This document shows, in pieces, positions 1-9,011 of a DNA stretch of 64,000 bases (its first letter is position 1; every line of letters begins with the position of its first letter). A program made the translations under genes and the position numbers. This DNA comes from Candidatus Avelusimicrobium vaccinum (GTDB lineage: Bacteria > Elusimicrobiota > Elusimicrobia > Elusimicrobiales > Elusimicrobiaceae). A model generated the notes under the pieces. The model ran no database searches, was not told the DNA's origin, and saw only the letters and a list, made by a program, of their open reading frames with translations. The stretch covers positions 62,001-126,000 of the forward strand of contig CADBIY010000001.1 of NCBI GenBank assembly GCA_902794895.1, given 5' to 3'.

Positions 1-2
1 CG

Positions 3-770
3 CAACTCAATCTTCTATTTGGTTTTTGTGTTTTATTTGGACTTCTGTTTATAGGGATTTCTTATCAAAAAAAAGAAGGAACTTTTCTCATTGCTTTTGC
101 TGCAGTGACATGGTTTTTAGTGGGTGGCTATGTGGCCCGTTGTGTGGGAGATATTCCGGCTGTACATGTTATTAGTTTTTTGAGTTGGACGATCCTGTTA
201 ATGCTACTGTATTCGTTGCCTGTTTTCCTGTTTTTCAAAAGATGGGGAGCGAGTATCTCGGCGTGGATCTCCTTGCTACTTAGCGCAGGTGCAGGGGCTC
301 TTTATGTTTATATTGTTTGCTATTGTACCTACCATGTGAAAGACGGGAGCATTCCATTCCTGTTTATGTGTATTTATGGGTTAGTGCAGTATGGGGTACA
401 ACGGAAATTACTTCCTGCGGGAGCACCGTGTCAAGTTGGGTTAGTGGGGTTAGGACTTCTTAATATTTTCTTTTTAACGTGGGGTATTATCTGCCAGTTT
501 GAGCATGCTTATTTAACGTTACTTTTGGCTACGGAAGGATGTGTATTTTTATTCTTGGCTAAAATCAAACAAATGTCGTGGTTGCATGGGGTGAGTTTGG
601 GTTTAGTAGGCATTGCATTAGCCAAATTATTTTTAGCCGATATTTGGATCTTGGAGATGTTGACTCGTATTGCAGTGCTAATTGGGGTTGCGATTGTATT
701 AATTGTAGGTGCGTTTATTTACCAAAATCTAAGATCACATAGAGTTGAAAAAAAAGCAGATCCTAAATAG
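3..770 (+). CDS. DUF2339-like polytopic membrane protein, C-terminal part (5' end outside window)
   Basis: The frame is open from the first bases of the window, so the gene starts upstream and only about 255 C-terminal residues are visible. The visible part is almost entirely hydrophobic, with some seven or eight membrane segments separated by short loops, and ends in a short basic cytoplasmic-type tail (LRSHRVEKKADPK). The final segment pattern (a GIALAKLFLADIW stretch, then a last helix followed by Y-Q-N) resembles the C-terminus of the DUF2339 family of large uncharacterised membrane proteins. No catalytic motif is seen and the function is unknown. A GTG at 105 lies inside the open frame and I do not take it as the start. 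A hairpin terminator follows the stop. Confidence 0.6.
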   Translation, partial: QLNLLFGFCVLFGLLFIGISYQKKEGTFLIAFAAVTWFLVGGYVARCVGDIPAVHVISFLSWTILLMLLYSLPVFLFFKRWGASISAWISLLLSAGAGALYVYIVCYCTYHVKDGSIPFLFMCIYGLVQYGVQRKLLPAGAPCQVGLVGLGLLNIFFLTWGIICQFEHAYLTLLLATEGCVFLFLAKIKQMSWLHGVSLGLVGIALAKLFLADIWILEMLTRIAVLIGVAIVLIVGAFIYQNLRSHRVEKKADPK

Positions 771-798
771 TTTATTTTCTATGTTTGTTTTATCATCG

Positions 799-822
799 CC
801 CCGGGATCCCCCGGGGTGTTTT
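799..822 (+). terminator. GC-rich hairpin terminator after the DUF2339-like gene
   Basis: A CCCCGG/CCGGGG stem with a short loop is followed by TGTTTT. It lies between a stop codon and the promoter of the next gene. Confidence 0.6.
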
Positions 823-862
823 ATCTAATCAAAACAGCATATTTTATCCTAAATCATATCTT

Positions 863-876
863 GCTAAAATAAAAGG
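863..876 (+). promoter_or_regulatory. Extended -10 box for a leaderless start at 877
   Basis: TGcTAAAAT (TAAAAT at 865-870) ends exactly six bases before the ATG at 877. Transcription starting at the normal distance would begin on the start codon itself. The AAAAGG just before ATG touches the codon and is too close for a normal Shine-Dalgarno site. Confidence 0.6.
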
Positions 877-1482
877 ATGAAAAAATGGCAAGCATTATTT
901 TTAGTTAGTTTTTTGATAGGAACTGCTTTGCAGGCGCAGGAAGTATACCATGCCGGGGAATATATACCTGCCGTGGAAAAGCGCAATTGGGTAGAAATTT
1001 CAGCCGCCGCGACCCGTTCTTTTTACCGTTTGCAAGATGTCGGGAAGCAAGACCAACTTACCCATCAAACGGGTTTATCCGGGCGTGCATTACTGGTGTT
1101 AACCCCGTGGCTGGGAATAGGAGCGGAAGGGACTTGGTTTGAAAAGGAAAAATCAATTGCCTATGTTCCCGGTTATAAGACTATCCGTTACGGATTGATT
1201 GGGAAATTCACGTTAACTCCGGATACACAACCCAGCGTTTATGTATTAGCCGGGACCGGAAAGACCAAGCGGGAGTTTTCGTATGCTTTTAATTTGCAAG
1301 AAACAGATACAACTTCGTATATATTGTCCGGGGTTGGATTAGAGGTTTCTGTTTTTCGCGGACTATTTATAGCGGCAGAAGTGGACGGCGTTTACAATTT
1401 ACATAGGCACGTAAGCCGCTTTTTTGCGTTGAACCGCCGTTGGGAAATAGAAGTTTCCGCCCGGGCCGGAATTCGCTTTTAA
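877..1482 (+). CDS. Small outer-membrane beta-barrel protein, exported
   Basis: This 201-residue protein opens with a signal peptide (MKKWQALFLVSFLIGTALQA, cleavage after AQA). The mature part consists of alternating hydrophobic and polar stretches with Gly and aromatic residues typical of beta strands, and the last residue is Phe (SARAGIRF), the usual C-terminal outer-membrane sorting signal recognised by BamA. It resembles eight-stranded OmpA/OmpW-type porin-family barrels in size. No ligand or function can be assigned. It is transcribed alone from an apparently leaderless promoter and ends at a bidirectional terminator shared with the convergent amidase gene. Confidence 0.6.
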   Translation: MKKWQALFLVSFLIGTALQAQEVYHAGEYIPAVEKRNWVEISAAATRSFYRLQDVGKQDQLTHQTGLSGRALLVLTPWLGIGAEGTWFEKEKSIAYVPGYKTIRYGLIGKFTLTPDTQPSVYVLAGTGKTKREFSYAFNLQETDTTSYILSGVGLEVSVFRGLFIAAEVDGVYNLHRHVSRFFALNRRWEIEVSARAGIRF

Positions 1483-1501
1483 TCGTTGGACTTTTCAAGA
1501 G

Positions 1502-1538
1502 TAACCGCCGCCGAAGCACTCTGGCGGTTATTTTTTTT
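1502..1538. terminator. Terminator between convergent genes
   Basis: TAACCGCC (1502-1509) pairs with GGCGGTTA (1523-1530), followed by eight T. It serves the + strand barrel gene. The 3' arm overlaps the stop of the minus-strand amidase. Confidence 0.7.
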
Positions 1539-3426
1539 GAGGAGCGGCCTTTAATACAGGTTTAGGGGCGGCTTTTAAATACGTTGTTTTTGAAGCCGGC
1601 GGAGTAATTCCATAAAATTTTAAAATGCCCTCATATAATGCTTGTACAAACGGTGCTCGGCCCTGTACGGATTGAGCCATTTCTTCCTGCTCCGGCAAAA
1701 TGATAAATGCATTTTCTACCAAAATACTGGGCATTGGTGAAATGCGCGGAATAAATAAAACGTCGTTGTGAACTAGTCCATTATCGGCCACGGGAGCCAG
1801 TCGGTTATATGCTTGATAAACGGCTTGGGCCAATCCGAAACTGTGCGGATAAGTGTAGTAAATAGAATATCCGCGCGGTTTTTCCAACGGGTTTAACGTA
1901 TCGGGTAACGCGTTATAATGCAGACTAACAAAAATGTGGGCATTTTCCTCCAGGGCTTTTTGGTAACGGGCTTGTAAACTCATTTTATTGTTTCCTTGGC
2001 GTGTTAAAATAACAGTAGCGCCTAATTTCTCCAGTTTAGGTTTTAATTCCATGGCCAAGGCTAAGGTGGCTTCATATTCCAAATAACCGGTAGGACCTAC
2101 GGCCCCATCATACGGAGGGGTACGTTTGGGACTATGCCCCGCATCAATTAAAATGCGTGCCCCGGCTAACGGCTTTTGTTTGGTAGGGGAAAGTGCGGGT
2201 TTATGTATGAGATCCACCCATAAATTAGTTCCGTCAAAATCATATCCATATCCCCAAAGTGATTGACCGGGCTTGAAATAAATTTTAAAGGAGACGGTAT
2301 TGGAAGCAGTTTTCGCCCAATGAATATAGTCTACAATCGGGCTTCCGGCATCAAAACTAAAATTTTCTTCCGGCATTTGCGAATAATACAGCGATAATTC
2401 CAACCGGTCCTTAAATTCCTCAATGCGAATAGGTACGGCCCGCGTTCCTTCAAAAGAAATTCGGGTTTTGTTATTCAGTACCGTCATTTGAAGGGTCTGT
2501 ATCAAGTTATCTTCGGTAATTAGTGAGTGGGTCTGTTTTAAATTTGTTTTTTCTAACCAGGCGGATTCCTGTTCATTCAAAACCAAACGGTATTGATTGG
2601 CTTTTTCACCGGTAATTTGTACTTGCCCGTATGCGCGGTAATGGGGATATAAGTTGCCTTGGACCGTGGGTAATTTACGTATTTTGGTTCCCGGAGCGGT
2701 GATCAAGGCCTGTTTGATGGATTTTTTATCCCATACCGATAATTTAGCCGGTGCGGTAATTTTTGCCTTAGAGTGGCTGGAAGCAAACTGCATACGGTAT
2801 ATTAGTTTCACTTCTTTGGGTTTTTGGGAAGGGGAAATGATAAATGAAGCACGGTATATGCCGGGCTGGGAGGCAGATTCCGTCAATTTGATTTTTTTCC
2901 CGCCTTTTAAGCCTGGTAACGCAGCCGTAACTTCGGCTCCGGGTGTTCCGCGTACATATAAAGGGAGCGTATCCCCGGGTAGCAGGGCAACCGGCCGTTG
3001 CGGAAACACTTCCTCCGGATCAAAAGCCGCCGTTTTTTCAAATTCTTTGATATCTGTACCGGGAACTGTAATATGGCGGACTGCTTGATAAATTTTTCCT
3101 TGGCTGGCGGCGGTTAATACAAAGGGAAACGACCCGGTTTCTACCGGTAAAAATGCAATAAATCCGCCGTTTTTATGGACGGGTACCGTGGAGCCGTTAA
3201 TTTCCAGCGTTACCGGGGCCGGTAAGCGAACTTGGCCGAATAAATACACATTTTTTGCGCCCCGGGGTACTTTCATATTTTCTTGCGGATATTGGACGGT
3301 AATGGGGGCCTCGGCAGGAGTTGTTTTTTCTTGTGCGGGCAAAAAGGGAGCCACCGGAATTGCTTCCTGTGCGCAGAGTAGGGTGTAGAAAGAAGTGGCG
3401 AAAAGTAAAAAAAAGGTTTTTTTCAT
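1528..3426 (-). CDS. N-acetylmuramoyl-L-alanine amidase, Amidase_3 type, exported
   Basis: This 632-residue periplasmic cell-wall hydrolase cleaves the amide between MurNAc and the stem peptide. The start at 3426 gives a signal peptide (MKKTFFLLFATSFYTLLCAQ); a longer upstream reading has none. The first roughly 400 residues are Pro/Lys-rich with beta-type segments and look like SH3/AMIN-like targeting regions. The C-terminal catalytic domain shows the zinc set: His in DAGH, Glu in GYLEYEA, His in SLHYNA, and the catalytic Glu in LVENAF. The protein ends in a basic tail. It is divergent from the NIF3 gene, with overlapping promoters in a 25-bp interval. Confidence 0.85.
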   Translation of the reverse strand: MKKTFFLLFATSFYTLLCAQEAIPVAPFLPAQEKTTPAEAPITVQYPQENMKVPRGAKNVYLFGQVRLPAPVTLEINGSTVPVHKNGGFIAFLPVETGSFPFVLTAASQGKIYQAVRHITVPGTDIKEFEKTAAFDPEEVFPQRPVALLPGDTLPLYVRGTPGAEVTAALPGLKGGKKIKLTESASQPGIYRASFIISPSQKPKEVKLIYRMQFASSHSKAKITAPAKLSVWDKKSIKQALITAPGTKIRKLPTVQGNLYPHYRAYGQVQITGEKANQYRLVLNEQESAWLEKTNLKQTHSLITEDNLIQTLQMTVLNNKTRISFEGTRAVPIRIEEFKDRLELSLYYSQMPEENFSFDAGSPIVDYIHWAKTASNTVSFKIYFKPGQSLWGYGYDFDGTNLWVDLIHKPALSPTKQKPLAGARILIDAGHSPKRTPPYDGAVGPTGYLEYEATLALAMELKPKLEKLGATVILTRQGNNKMSLQARYQKALEENAHIFVSLHYNALPDTLNPLEKPRGYSIYYTYPHSFGLAQAVYQAYNRLAPVADNGLVHNDVLFIPRISPMPSILVENAFIILPEQEEMAQSVQGRAPFVQALYEGILKFYGITPPASKTTYLKAAPKPVLKAAPQKK

Positions 3427-3436
3427 TCTTATAAAA

Positions 3437-3445
3437 TGATAACAT
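3437..3445 (+). promoter_or_regulatory. Extended -10 box for a leaderless start at 3452
   Basis: TGaTAACAT, with the hexamer at 3440-3445, is followed by exactly six bases and then ATG. No Shine-Dalgarno site is present. The divergent amidase promoter must overlap this region, with TATCAT on the minus strand at 3441-3436. Confidence 0.55.
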
Positions 3446-3451
3446 AAATCT

Positions 3452-4204
3452 ATGGTATGTTGCGAAGACATTCTTAAATTTTTAAATGTTTATTTAAATA
3501 GCGCCCAGATTCCGGATGCCAGCCATAACGGGTTACAAGTAGCCGGCACCCCTGAAGTCAAAAAAATAGTGTTTGGGGTATCTGCTTCGTTGGAATTGTT
3601 TCATCAGGCCGCCTATGCCGGGGCAGACCTGATTGTGGTGCATCATGGCCTTTTATGGGGGCAGGAACAACCGCTCGTGGGGTTATTTCGTGAAAGAGTG
3701 GCGGTTTTGTTAAAGAATAACATTAATTTAGCCGCGTACCATTTACCCTTGGATAAGCATCCTGTTGTGGGGCATAATGCCTGCTTAATGCGTGAACTTA
3801 AAGTGCAGCGGATCCAGCCGTTTGGCACTTACCACGGGGTGGATATTGGCTTTAGCGGGATAGTGGATAAACCGCTTACGGAAGTAGTGAGTGCGTTGGA
3901 GCGTTACTGCCAAACGAAGGCACACGTGCTTGCCTATGGACCGGAACAGGTGCACCAGGTGGCGGCTGTTAGCGGAGGAGCCCATAGTTTGCTGCCGCAA
4001 GCCATTGAGCAACACATGGATTTGTATATTACGGGCGTATTAGACGAACCGGTACAAGAATGGTGCCGGGAGGGGCATATGAATTGTATAGCGCTCGGTC
4101 ATTATAATTCCGAGAAACCGGGAATTTGGGCGCTTAAAGATTTGGTGGCAAAACATTTTCCCGAAGTAGAAACCCAATTTATCGATGTGCCCAATGCCAT
4201 TTAA
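3452..4204 (+). CDS. NIF3/DUF34-family dinuclear-metal protein (GTP cyclohydrolase I type 2-like)
   Basis: This 250-residue NIF3-family protein belongs to a conserved family forming hexameric toroids with a two-metal site; its substrate remains debated. Diagnostic features are the early HNGLQV motif, the VVHHGLLWG motif with paired metal-binding His, and a C-terminal region ALGHYNSEKPG that supplies further ligands (His and Glu). The length matches the short NIF3 class without the inserted PII-like domain. It is the first gene of a + strand run with an M20 peptidase 12 bp downstream. It begins at an apparently leaderless ATG. Confidence 0.85.
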   Translation: MVCCEDILKFLNVYLNSAQIPDASHNGLQVAGTPEVKKIVFGVSASLELFHQAAYAGADLIVVHHGLLWGQEQPLVGLFRERVAVLLKNNINLAAYHLPLDKHPVVGHNACLMRELKVQRIQPFGTYHGVDIGFSGIVDKPLTEVVSALERYCQTKAHVLAYGPEQVHQVAAVSGGAHSLLPQAIEQHMDLYITGVLDEPVQEWCREGHMNCIALGHYNSEKPGIWALKDLVAKHFPEVETQFIDVPNAI

Positions 4205-4216
4205 AGGAGAACGTAC

Positions 4217-5452
4217 ATGACGGAAAAAGACTTACTGAAAAAAATTGATACTTATAAGCAAGATGTAATTGACTTGCAAACCCACATGATTGCCTGCCCG
4301 GCGGTTTCACCATCCCAAGGGGGAAAAGGGGAAGGGGCTAAAGCGGCTTATTTAATGAGCGTGCTTAAAAAAATGAAATTTGATGAAATTAAATCCATTA
4401 ATGTAAAAGATCCGCAGGCAGAGGGGGGCTTCCGTCCAAACATTATTGCTACTTATTACGGGCAAGACCGCAGTAAAACCTTATGGGTTATGGCCCATAT
4501 GGATGTGGTGCCGGCCGGTAATTTAAATGATTGGAAAACCGATCCCTTTAAGGCGGTTGTTAAAGGGGACAAAATTTATGGACGCGGATCGGAAGATAAT
4601 CACCAGGGGGTCGTGTGCGGTATTTTAGCCATTAAAGCCTTTATGGATTTGGGTCTGCGCCCGCCGTGCAACTACGCCTTATTATTGAATGCAGACGAAG
4701 AAATCGGCAGCGAATTCGGTATTTTGGAAATTTTGAAGAAACACCCGAAAACATTTGGAAAAAAAGACGTTTTTATTGTGCCGGACGGCGGTGTTGCTGA
4801 CGGGACCATGGTAGAAGTAGCCGAAAAGAACGTGATGTGGGTAGAATTTACGGTTCATGGTAAAACGACGCACGGTTCTACCCCTAAAACAGGAATCAAT
4901 GCCCATCACGCCAGCGCACGGTTGATTGTGGCTCTCGTAGACGAATTGCATAAAAAATTTAATAAAAAGAATGCGCTTTTTGCTCCGGAATCCGCCAGCA
5001 CGTTTGCGGCTACCAAACACGAAGCAAATGTGCCCAACATTAACACCATTCCCGGCGTAGATGTGTTCTGTATGGACTGCCGTATTTTGCCGTGCTATTC
5101 CAATAAAGAAGTATTAGCCGAAATGATGCGTATTGTTAAAAAAATTGAAAAACAATGCAAGGTAAAAGTAACGGTTAAAATTCCGCATCAGGAATCTTCT
5201 AAACCGACGGACAAAAAAGAGCCGTTAGTGAAATTAATGTTGGAATCGGTTCACCGGATTTACAAAAACTCGCCTAAAGTGGTGGGTGTGGGCGGCGGAA
5301 CGGTAGCCGCATCTTTGCGCAATGCAGGGTATCCGGCTGTGGTATATTCTAAACTGGATGAAACCATGCACCAACCGAACGAATATACCAGCATCAAAAA
5401 TACATTAGGCGATAGTAAAATTTTTGCACTGATTGCCTATCAATTTAAATAA
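4217..5452 (+). CDS. M20-family metallo-dipeptidase/deacylase (cytosolic)
   Basis: A 411-residue zinc amino-hydrolase of the ArgE/DapE/ACY1/CPG2 group. AHMDVVPAG gives the first zinc His and catalytic Asp; GRGSEDNHQG the bridging Asp; LNADEEIGSE the catalytic Glu and zinc Glu; the final zinc His lies near DETMHQPNEY. The insert region around GKTTHGSTP fits the dimerisation domain. No signal peptide is present, so it is cytosolic, unlike the two exported M20 proteins further along. The start follows a strong AAAGGAGA site. The substrate cannot be told from sequence; a di- or tripeptidase role is most likely. Confidence 0.8.
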   Translation: MTEKDLLKKIDTYKQDVIDLQTHMIACPAVSPSQGGKGEGAKAAYLMSVLKKMKFDEIKSINVKDPQAEGGFRPNIIATYYGQDRSKTLWVMAHMDVVPAGNLNDWKTDPFKAVVKGDKIYGRGSEDNHQGVVCGILAIKAFMDLGLRPPCNYALLLNADEEIGSEFGILEILKKHPKTFGKKDVFIVPDGGVADGTMVEVAEKNVMWVEFTVHGKTTHGSTPKTGINAHHASARLIVALVDELHKKFNKKNALFAPESASTFAATKHEANVPNINTIPGVDVFCMDCRILPCYSNKEVLAEMMRIVKKIEKQCKVKVTVKIPHQESSKPTDKKEPLVKLMLESVHRIYKNSPKVVGVGGGTVAASLRNAGYPAVVYSKLDETMHQPNEYTSIKNTLGDSKIFALIAYQFK

Positions 5453-5461
5453 GGGGTATTT

Positions 5462-5878
5462 ATGAAAAAAGGATTTATCGCCTTAGAGATCCTGGTATTA
5501 GTGGTTATCTTTGTCCTGTTAGCGGGATTTACGGTGCCTAAATTTAAGGCACTCGTTTACAAGGCCAAAGAAGGCGGTACCAAACACCAACTCGTGCGGG
5601 TACGTAGCGCAATCGCCGCGTATTACGGTGAAAATCAAGGGGTCTATCCGACGGATAATTTACAAAGTTTAGTGCCGCAGTTTATTGAAAAAATTCCGCC
5701 GGCCCGGGTTCCGGGATTGCCGCCCTCTGACCATGTGTCGACCGGCAGTTTTGAACAGGCATTTACGAAAACCGGCGGGTGGGCCTATGTGAACGACCCA
5801 GCCGATCCGCGTTTTGGGGATTTCTTTGTCAATACCGATAAAGAAGACAGTTACGGCAAGGCTTGGTATACCCACTAG
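5462..5878 (+). CDS. Type II secretion GspG-like major pseudopilin
   Basis: A 138-residue prepilin-like protein. A very short leader, KKG, precedes FIALEILVLVVIF, the class III signal with Glu at +5 of the mature form and a hydrophobic helix that forms the fibre core. The rest matches the GspG pattern: a charged KAKEGGTKHQLVRVRSAIAAYYGENQGVYPT segment, then a Pro-rich region and short C-terminal strands. Its next neighbour is the prepilin peptidase that would process it. It differs in sequence from the PilE-like pilins elsewhere in the window. Start is preceded by AAGGGG. Confidence 0.75.
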   Translation: MKKGFIALEILVLVVIFVLLAGFTVPKFKALVYKAKEGGTKHQLVRVRSAIAAYYGENQGVYPTDNLQSLVPQFIEKIPPARVPGLPPSDHVSTGSFEQAFTKTGGWAYVNDPADPRFGDFFVNTDKEDSYGKAWYTH

Positions 5879-5925
5879 AAAAGGGCGAGTTGCCTCTGCC
5901 AACTTATTAAGTACACGGGAAATAT

Positions 5926-6708
5926 ATGGAAACATTTATCTTAGTAATGGCTGGTTTATTTGGGCTCATATTCGGCAGTTTTTTGAATGTGTGTATTTAC
6001 CGCATTCCGCGCAATAAATCTATTGTGTGGCCGCCTTCGGGTTGCCCTAAATGCAACGCACCCATTAAATGGTATGACAATATCCCGGTGCTCAGTTTTC
6101 TGTTTTTACGGGGCAAATGCCGTACGTGTAAAAATCCAATCTCGTGGCAGTACCCAATTGTGGAATTAGGAACTGCCCTATTGACTGTTTTATGTGCGGC
6201 ACGTTTTGGGCTTACCCCTTGGATGTTTGTGGTGCTGGCGGCGGTTTACGCATTGATTGCCTTGTCGGTCATTGATATGGAACTGATGATTATTCCGGAC
6301 CGCTTTTCACTCGGGCTGATTGTTTGGGGCCTTCTTTTTGCATGGCTAAATCCGAATTTTGAAGGTCTTTGGTGGCAGAAGGAACTTGCCTCCTTGTTAG
6401 GAGCGGGTGTAGGCCTTTTTGGGGTGTTGGCAATTGCCTTAATCGGTACGTGGATATTTAAAAAAGACGCTATGGGCGGCGGAGATGTAAAACTGATGGG
6501 CGGAGTCGGGGCACTGATTGGTTGGCAAGGAGTTATAACAACCCTTGTAATGGCCTCTTTCTTTGGGCTTATTTATGCGGTTTTCCTGATGATTTTTAAA
6601 GGGAAGAAAGGGGGAGATGCAATTCCTTTCGGGCCTTTTTTAAGTTTAGGCGCATTAATCAATTTGTTTTATTTGATTACGCCGGGAATGTTGGTTATAG
6701 AATTTTAA
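5926..6708 (+). CDS. pilD: Prepilin peptidase / N-methyltransferase (A24 family)
   Basis: A 260-residue inner-membrane enzyme that removes the short leader of type IV prepilins and pseudopilins and methylates the new N-terminus. FGSFLNVCIYRIP near the N-terminus and two CxxC pairs (CPKC, CRTC) mark the zinc-binding methyltransferase part. The aspartyl protease residues are visible in DMELMIIPD and in the GGGDVKLMGG (GxGD) motif. About eight membrane segments follow. It lies directly behind the GspG-like gene and very probably serves all pilin-like proteins in this window. Confidence 0.9.
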   Translation: METFILVMAGLFGLIFGSFLNVCIYRIPRNKSIVWPPSGCPKCNAPIKWYDNIPVLSFLFLRGKCRTCKNPISWQYPIVELGTALLTVLCAARFGLTPWMFVVLAAVYALIALSVIDMELMIIPDRFSLGLIVWGLLFAWLNPNFEGLWWQKELASLLGAGVGLFGVLAIALIGTWIFKKDAMGGGDVKLMGGVGALIGWQGVITTLVMASFFGLIYAVFLMIFKGKKGGDAIPFGPFLSLGALINLFYLITPGMLVIEF

Positions 6709-6727
6709 TAGACGCTAGTGCTTTGGG

Positions 6728-6762
6728 AAAAAACCTCCGGCTTATAAGCCGGAGGTTTTTTA
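6728..6762. terminator. Bidirectional terminator pilD / rdgB
   Basis: Perfect stem CCTCCGGCTT/AAGCCGGAGG with A-tract before and T-tract after, between convergent genes. Confidence 0.85.
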
Positions 6763-7374
6763 TTCTACAAATGTTTCCAAGAAATCAGCCGCTTTTTCAA
6801 AGGCGCGTGCACGGTGGCTGATTTTATTTTTTTGATTTTCGGTCAGTTCAGCCATTGTTTTTTGGCATTGGTCCACAATAAAGATAGGGTCATAACCAAA
6901 ACCGTTTTCGCCGCGGTATCCAAAACCGATATGTCCGTTGATACTGCCTTCAAATAGGTACGTATTCCCCTGAGGGGTAGCCAGACAGGCAATCGTGCGA
7001 AAACTAGCGGCCCGTTCCGGTAGCAATTTTCCTTCTAAAGCCCCTAATAATTTACGGTTATTATCATCCGCATCTGCATGTTCACCGCCATAGCGGGCGG
7101 TACGCACGCCGGGAGCCCCGTTAAGGGCTTCCACTTCTAACCCGGTATCGTCTGCAAGGGCTGGAAGACCAAAGGCTTTGGCGGCGGCAGTGGCTTTAAG
7201 GGCTGCATTTTCTTCCAACGTAGATCCGGTTTCTTCCGGTAATTGAAAGGCAGGCAAATCCGCCAGACAAACATACTCAATCGCCCCGGAAGTACATTTC
7301 CGGGGCAGGATATCTAAAAGTTCTTTTAGTTTATGCGGGTTATGTGTAGCGAGTACAATTTTCATAATGGACAT
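6760..7374 (-). CDS. rdgB: RdgB/HAM1 non-canonical purine NTP pyrophosphatase
   Basis: A 204-residue house-cleaning enzyme that hydrolyses dITP/XTP to monophosphates and keeps deaminated purines out of DNA. The signature start KIVLATHNPHKLKE, the central DDTGLEVEALNGAPGVRTARY segment and the GFGYDPIF motif are all present. The first ATG overlaps the stop of the upstream peptidase gene (TAATG), which suggests translational coupling. A second ATG three codons later would give a more typical N-terminus, so the exact start is uncertain. Confidence 0.92.
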   Translation of the reverse strand: MSIMKIVLATHNPHKLKELLDILPRKCTSGAIEYVCLADLPAFQLPEETGSTLEENAALKATAAAKAFGLPALADDTGLEVEALNGAPGVRTARYGGEHADADDNNRKLLGALEGKLLPERAASFRTIACLATPQGNTYLFEGSINGHIGFGYRGENGFGYDPIFIVDQCQKTMAELTENQKNKISHRARAFEKAADFLETFVE

Positions 7375-8801
7375 TATTTGTTTTTACGGCGTGCCACTTC
7401 ATCCATAATACTCAGAGATAATAAGTAAGAATGATACATATCTTCTTCACTGAGCCATTCGGTATAGTTATGCGGATTATTTTGACCGGTGAAAATTGTG
7501 TAAGCACCTACTAAACCTTTGGTAACAAACATCGCAGCTGTGGTACCGGCGCGGGCTGTTTGAATATTGATTTTTACTCCGGCATTACGGAAGGCCGTTT
7601 GTGTAATTTCCAAGGCATTGGGGTGGGCGCATTCTGCTACATTTTTATAATTATCAATCATCTTGCGGGAAATTTTAACATCGTATTTTTTCGCGATTGC
7701 TTTGGCGGCACTGTCTGCCTGAGCTTCCCATTCATTCATCACTTGGGTATCAAAACCGCGGTGACGGATATCCAACGTTGCGATAGATACTTTTCCGTCG
7801 GGTGAATACATGTGATGAAGTTCGGCATAACCGTCGCGGTCTTTGCTGAAATTAGGCATCAAACCTTCCGGACAAATGGCGGCCCCTAATTCACAAGCCG
7901 GCGTCCAAGCGTTGCGGTATCCGTTTGTAGCGGCATAGGATTGGTGGCCGGGTACCCCGGTAACGGTAATAATTTGTTGGCGGGCATTAAAGTTTTCAGT
8001 AATTACACGTCCACCGGATCCGCCATCAAAATCAAAGGCAATTTCCGGCCGGTAAGGGGTTTCTTCTACAAATTCAGCAGCACGACCGACGTCTTCATTC
8101 GGAGCAATTACAATTTGAATAGTTCCATGCGGGCGGTTCGGGTTTTCGGCCAGGGTTTGCATAAATGTCATCAATACGGAAAGCCCTGCCCCGTCATCGG
8201 CTCCCAAAATCGTATTTCCGTCGGAAGTAACGACCATTTTACCCACCTGACTGGGTAAATAAGCCCCGTTGGGTTGGGTAGGATCAATCACTTGGTTATT
8301 TTCTAATACAATTGGTTTTCCGTCATATTTTTGAATGACACGGGCTTGTACATTATCGGCTTCAATTCCGGGAGTAACGTCGTAGTGGCCGCTATACCCG
8401 AGGACCGGTACCGGATAATTTACGTTGGAGGGAATTTCCACAAAGATGTAGTAGTGTTCGGTTAAAATTACATTCAACCCCATTGCTTTGATTTCTGCGT
8501 ATAATTTTTTGGCAGTTTCAATTTGGTCCGGGGTAATTTGTTCTGTTTCGCTGCTTTGGCGGTTATAAGATACATATTTTAAGAAACGTTCTAATAAAGC
8601 AGGACGATATTTTGCGGCAAAAGAGCGAAGTGCTTTAACGGGATCTTTCGTGGGTAAAGAAGCGTGAAACTTGCGGGTAATTCTGTTTTCCAAAGCGGAT
8701 TTTTGTTTCGGATTTACAGGAATAACTTCATATGCCTGTGCAGAGGTAAAACAAAGGATGCTAAGTAGTACGGATACTACGTTCCAATATTTTTTATGCA
8801 T
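7374..8801 (-). CDS. Exported PepT-like M20 peptidase
   Basis: This 475-residue protein has a clear signal peptide (MHKKYWNVVSVLLSILCFTSAQA) and an M20 fold close to tripeptidase T. GYSGHYDVTPG carries the first zinc His and Asp, NTILGADDGAGL the bridging Asp, and APNEDVGR the catalytic Glu pair; a C-terminal His lies near FTGQNNPHN. PepT in well-known bacteria is cytosolic, so a signal peptide is unusual. Its paralogue lies 0.8 kb away on the same strand, separated by a broken pilin gene on the other. Start follows AAGGAGA. It probably feeds on peptides in the periplasm. Confidence 0.78.
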   Translation of the reverse strand: MHKKYWNVVSVLLSILCFTSAQAYEVIPVNPKQKSALENRITRKFHASLPTKDPVKALRSFAAKYRPALLERFLKYVSYNRQSSETEQITPDQIETAKKLYAEIKAMGLNVILTEHYYIFVEIPSNVNYPVPVLGYSGHYDVTPGIEADNVQARVIQKYDGKPIVLENNQVIDPTQPNGAYLPSQVGKMVVTSDGNTILGADDGAGLSVLMTFMQTLAENPNRPHGTIQIVIAPNEDVGRAAEFVEETPYRPEIAFDFDGGSGGRVITENFNARQQIITVTGVPGHQSYAATNGYRNAWTPACELGAAICPEGLMPNFSKDRDGYAELHHMYSPDGKVSIATLDIRHRGFDTQVMNEWEAQADSAAKAIAKKYDVKISRKMIDNYKNVAECAHPNALEITQTAFRNAGVKINIQTARAGTTAAMFVTKGLVGAYTIFTGQNNPHNYTEWLSEEDMYHSYLLSLSIMDEVARRKNK

Positions 8802-8951
8802 AACATCTCCTTGATAAATGTAGATACTATTATTTTAATAATCCGTTGCTAATTTGTGCAAGGGCCAAAAGACCTAGTTTAGCAGATAGGACCGAAATAG
8901 GTCTATTTTTCCATTCTTTTTCTGTTTGCATAAAAAGAGTCCACAAAACAC

Positions 8952-8980
8952 TTGACTTGTTTTTTTGGTATAACACTTAT
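8952..8980 (+). promoter_or_regulatory. T-tract pilin promoter (irregular copy)
   Basis: TTGACT at 8952-8957 is followed by a T7 run, as at three other pilin genes in the window. Here the spacing is off: the sequence corresponding to the other -10 boxes lies about 13-14 bases downstream, and at 17 bases only ACTTAT is found. The copy may be weakened. Confidence 0.4.
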
Positions 8981-9011
8981 GACATTACCTTGTAAACATT
9001 AAGAAGTGTGT

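Noticed and set aside
2654-3388. Plus-strand open frames opposite the amidase gene
   Set aside because: They are antisense shadows of a well-supported gene, with no promoter or start site.
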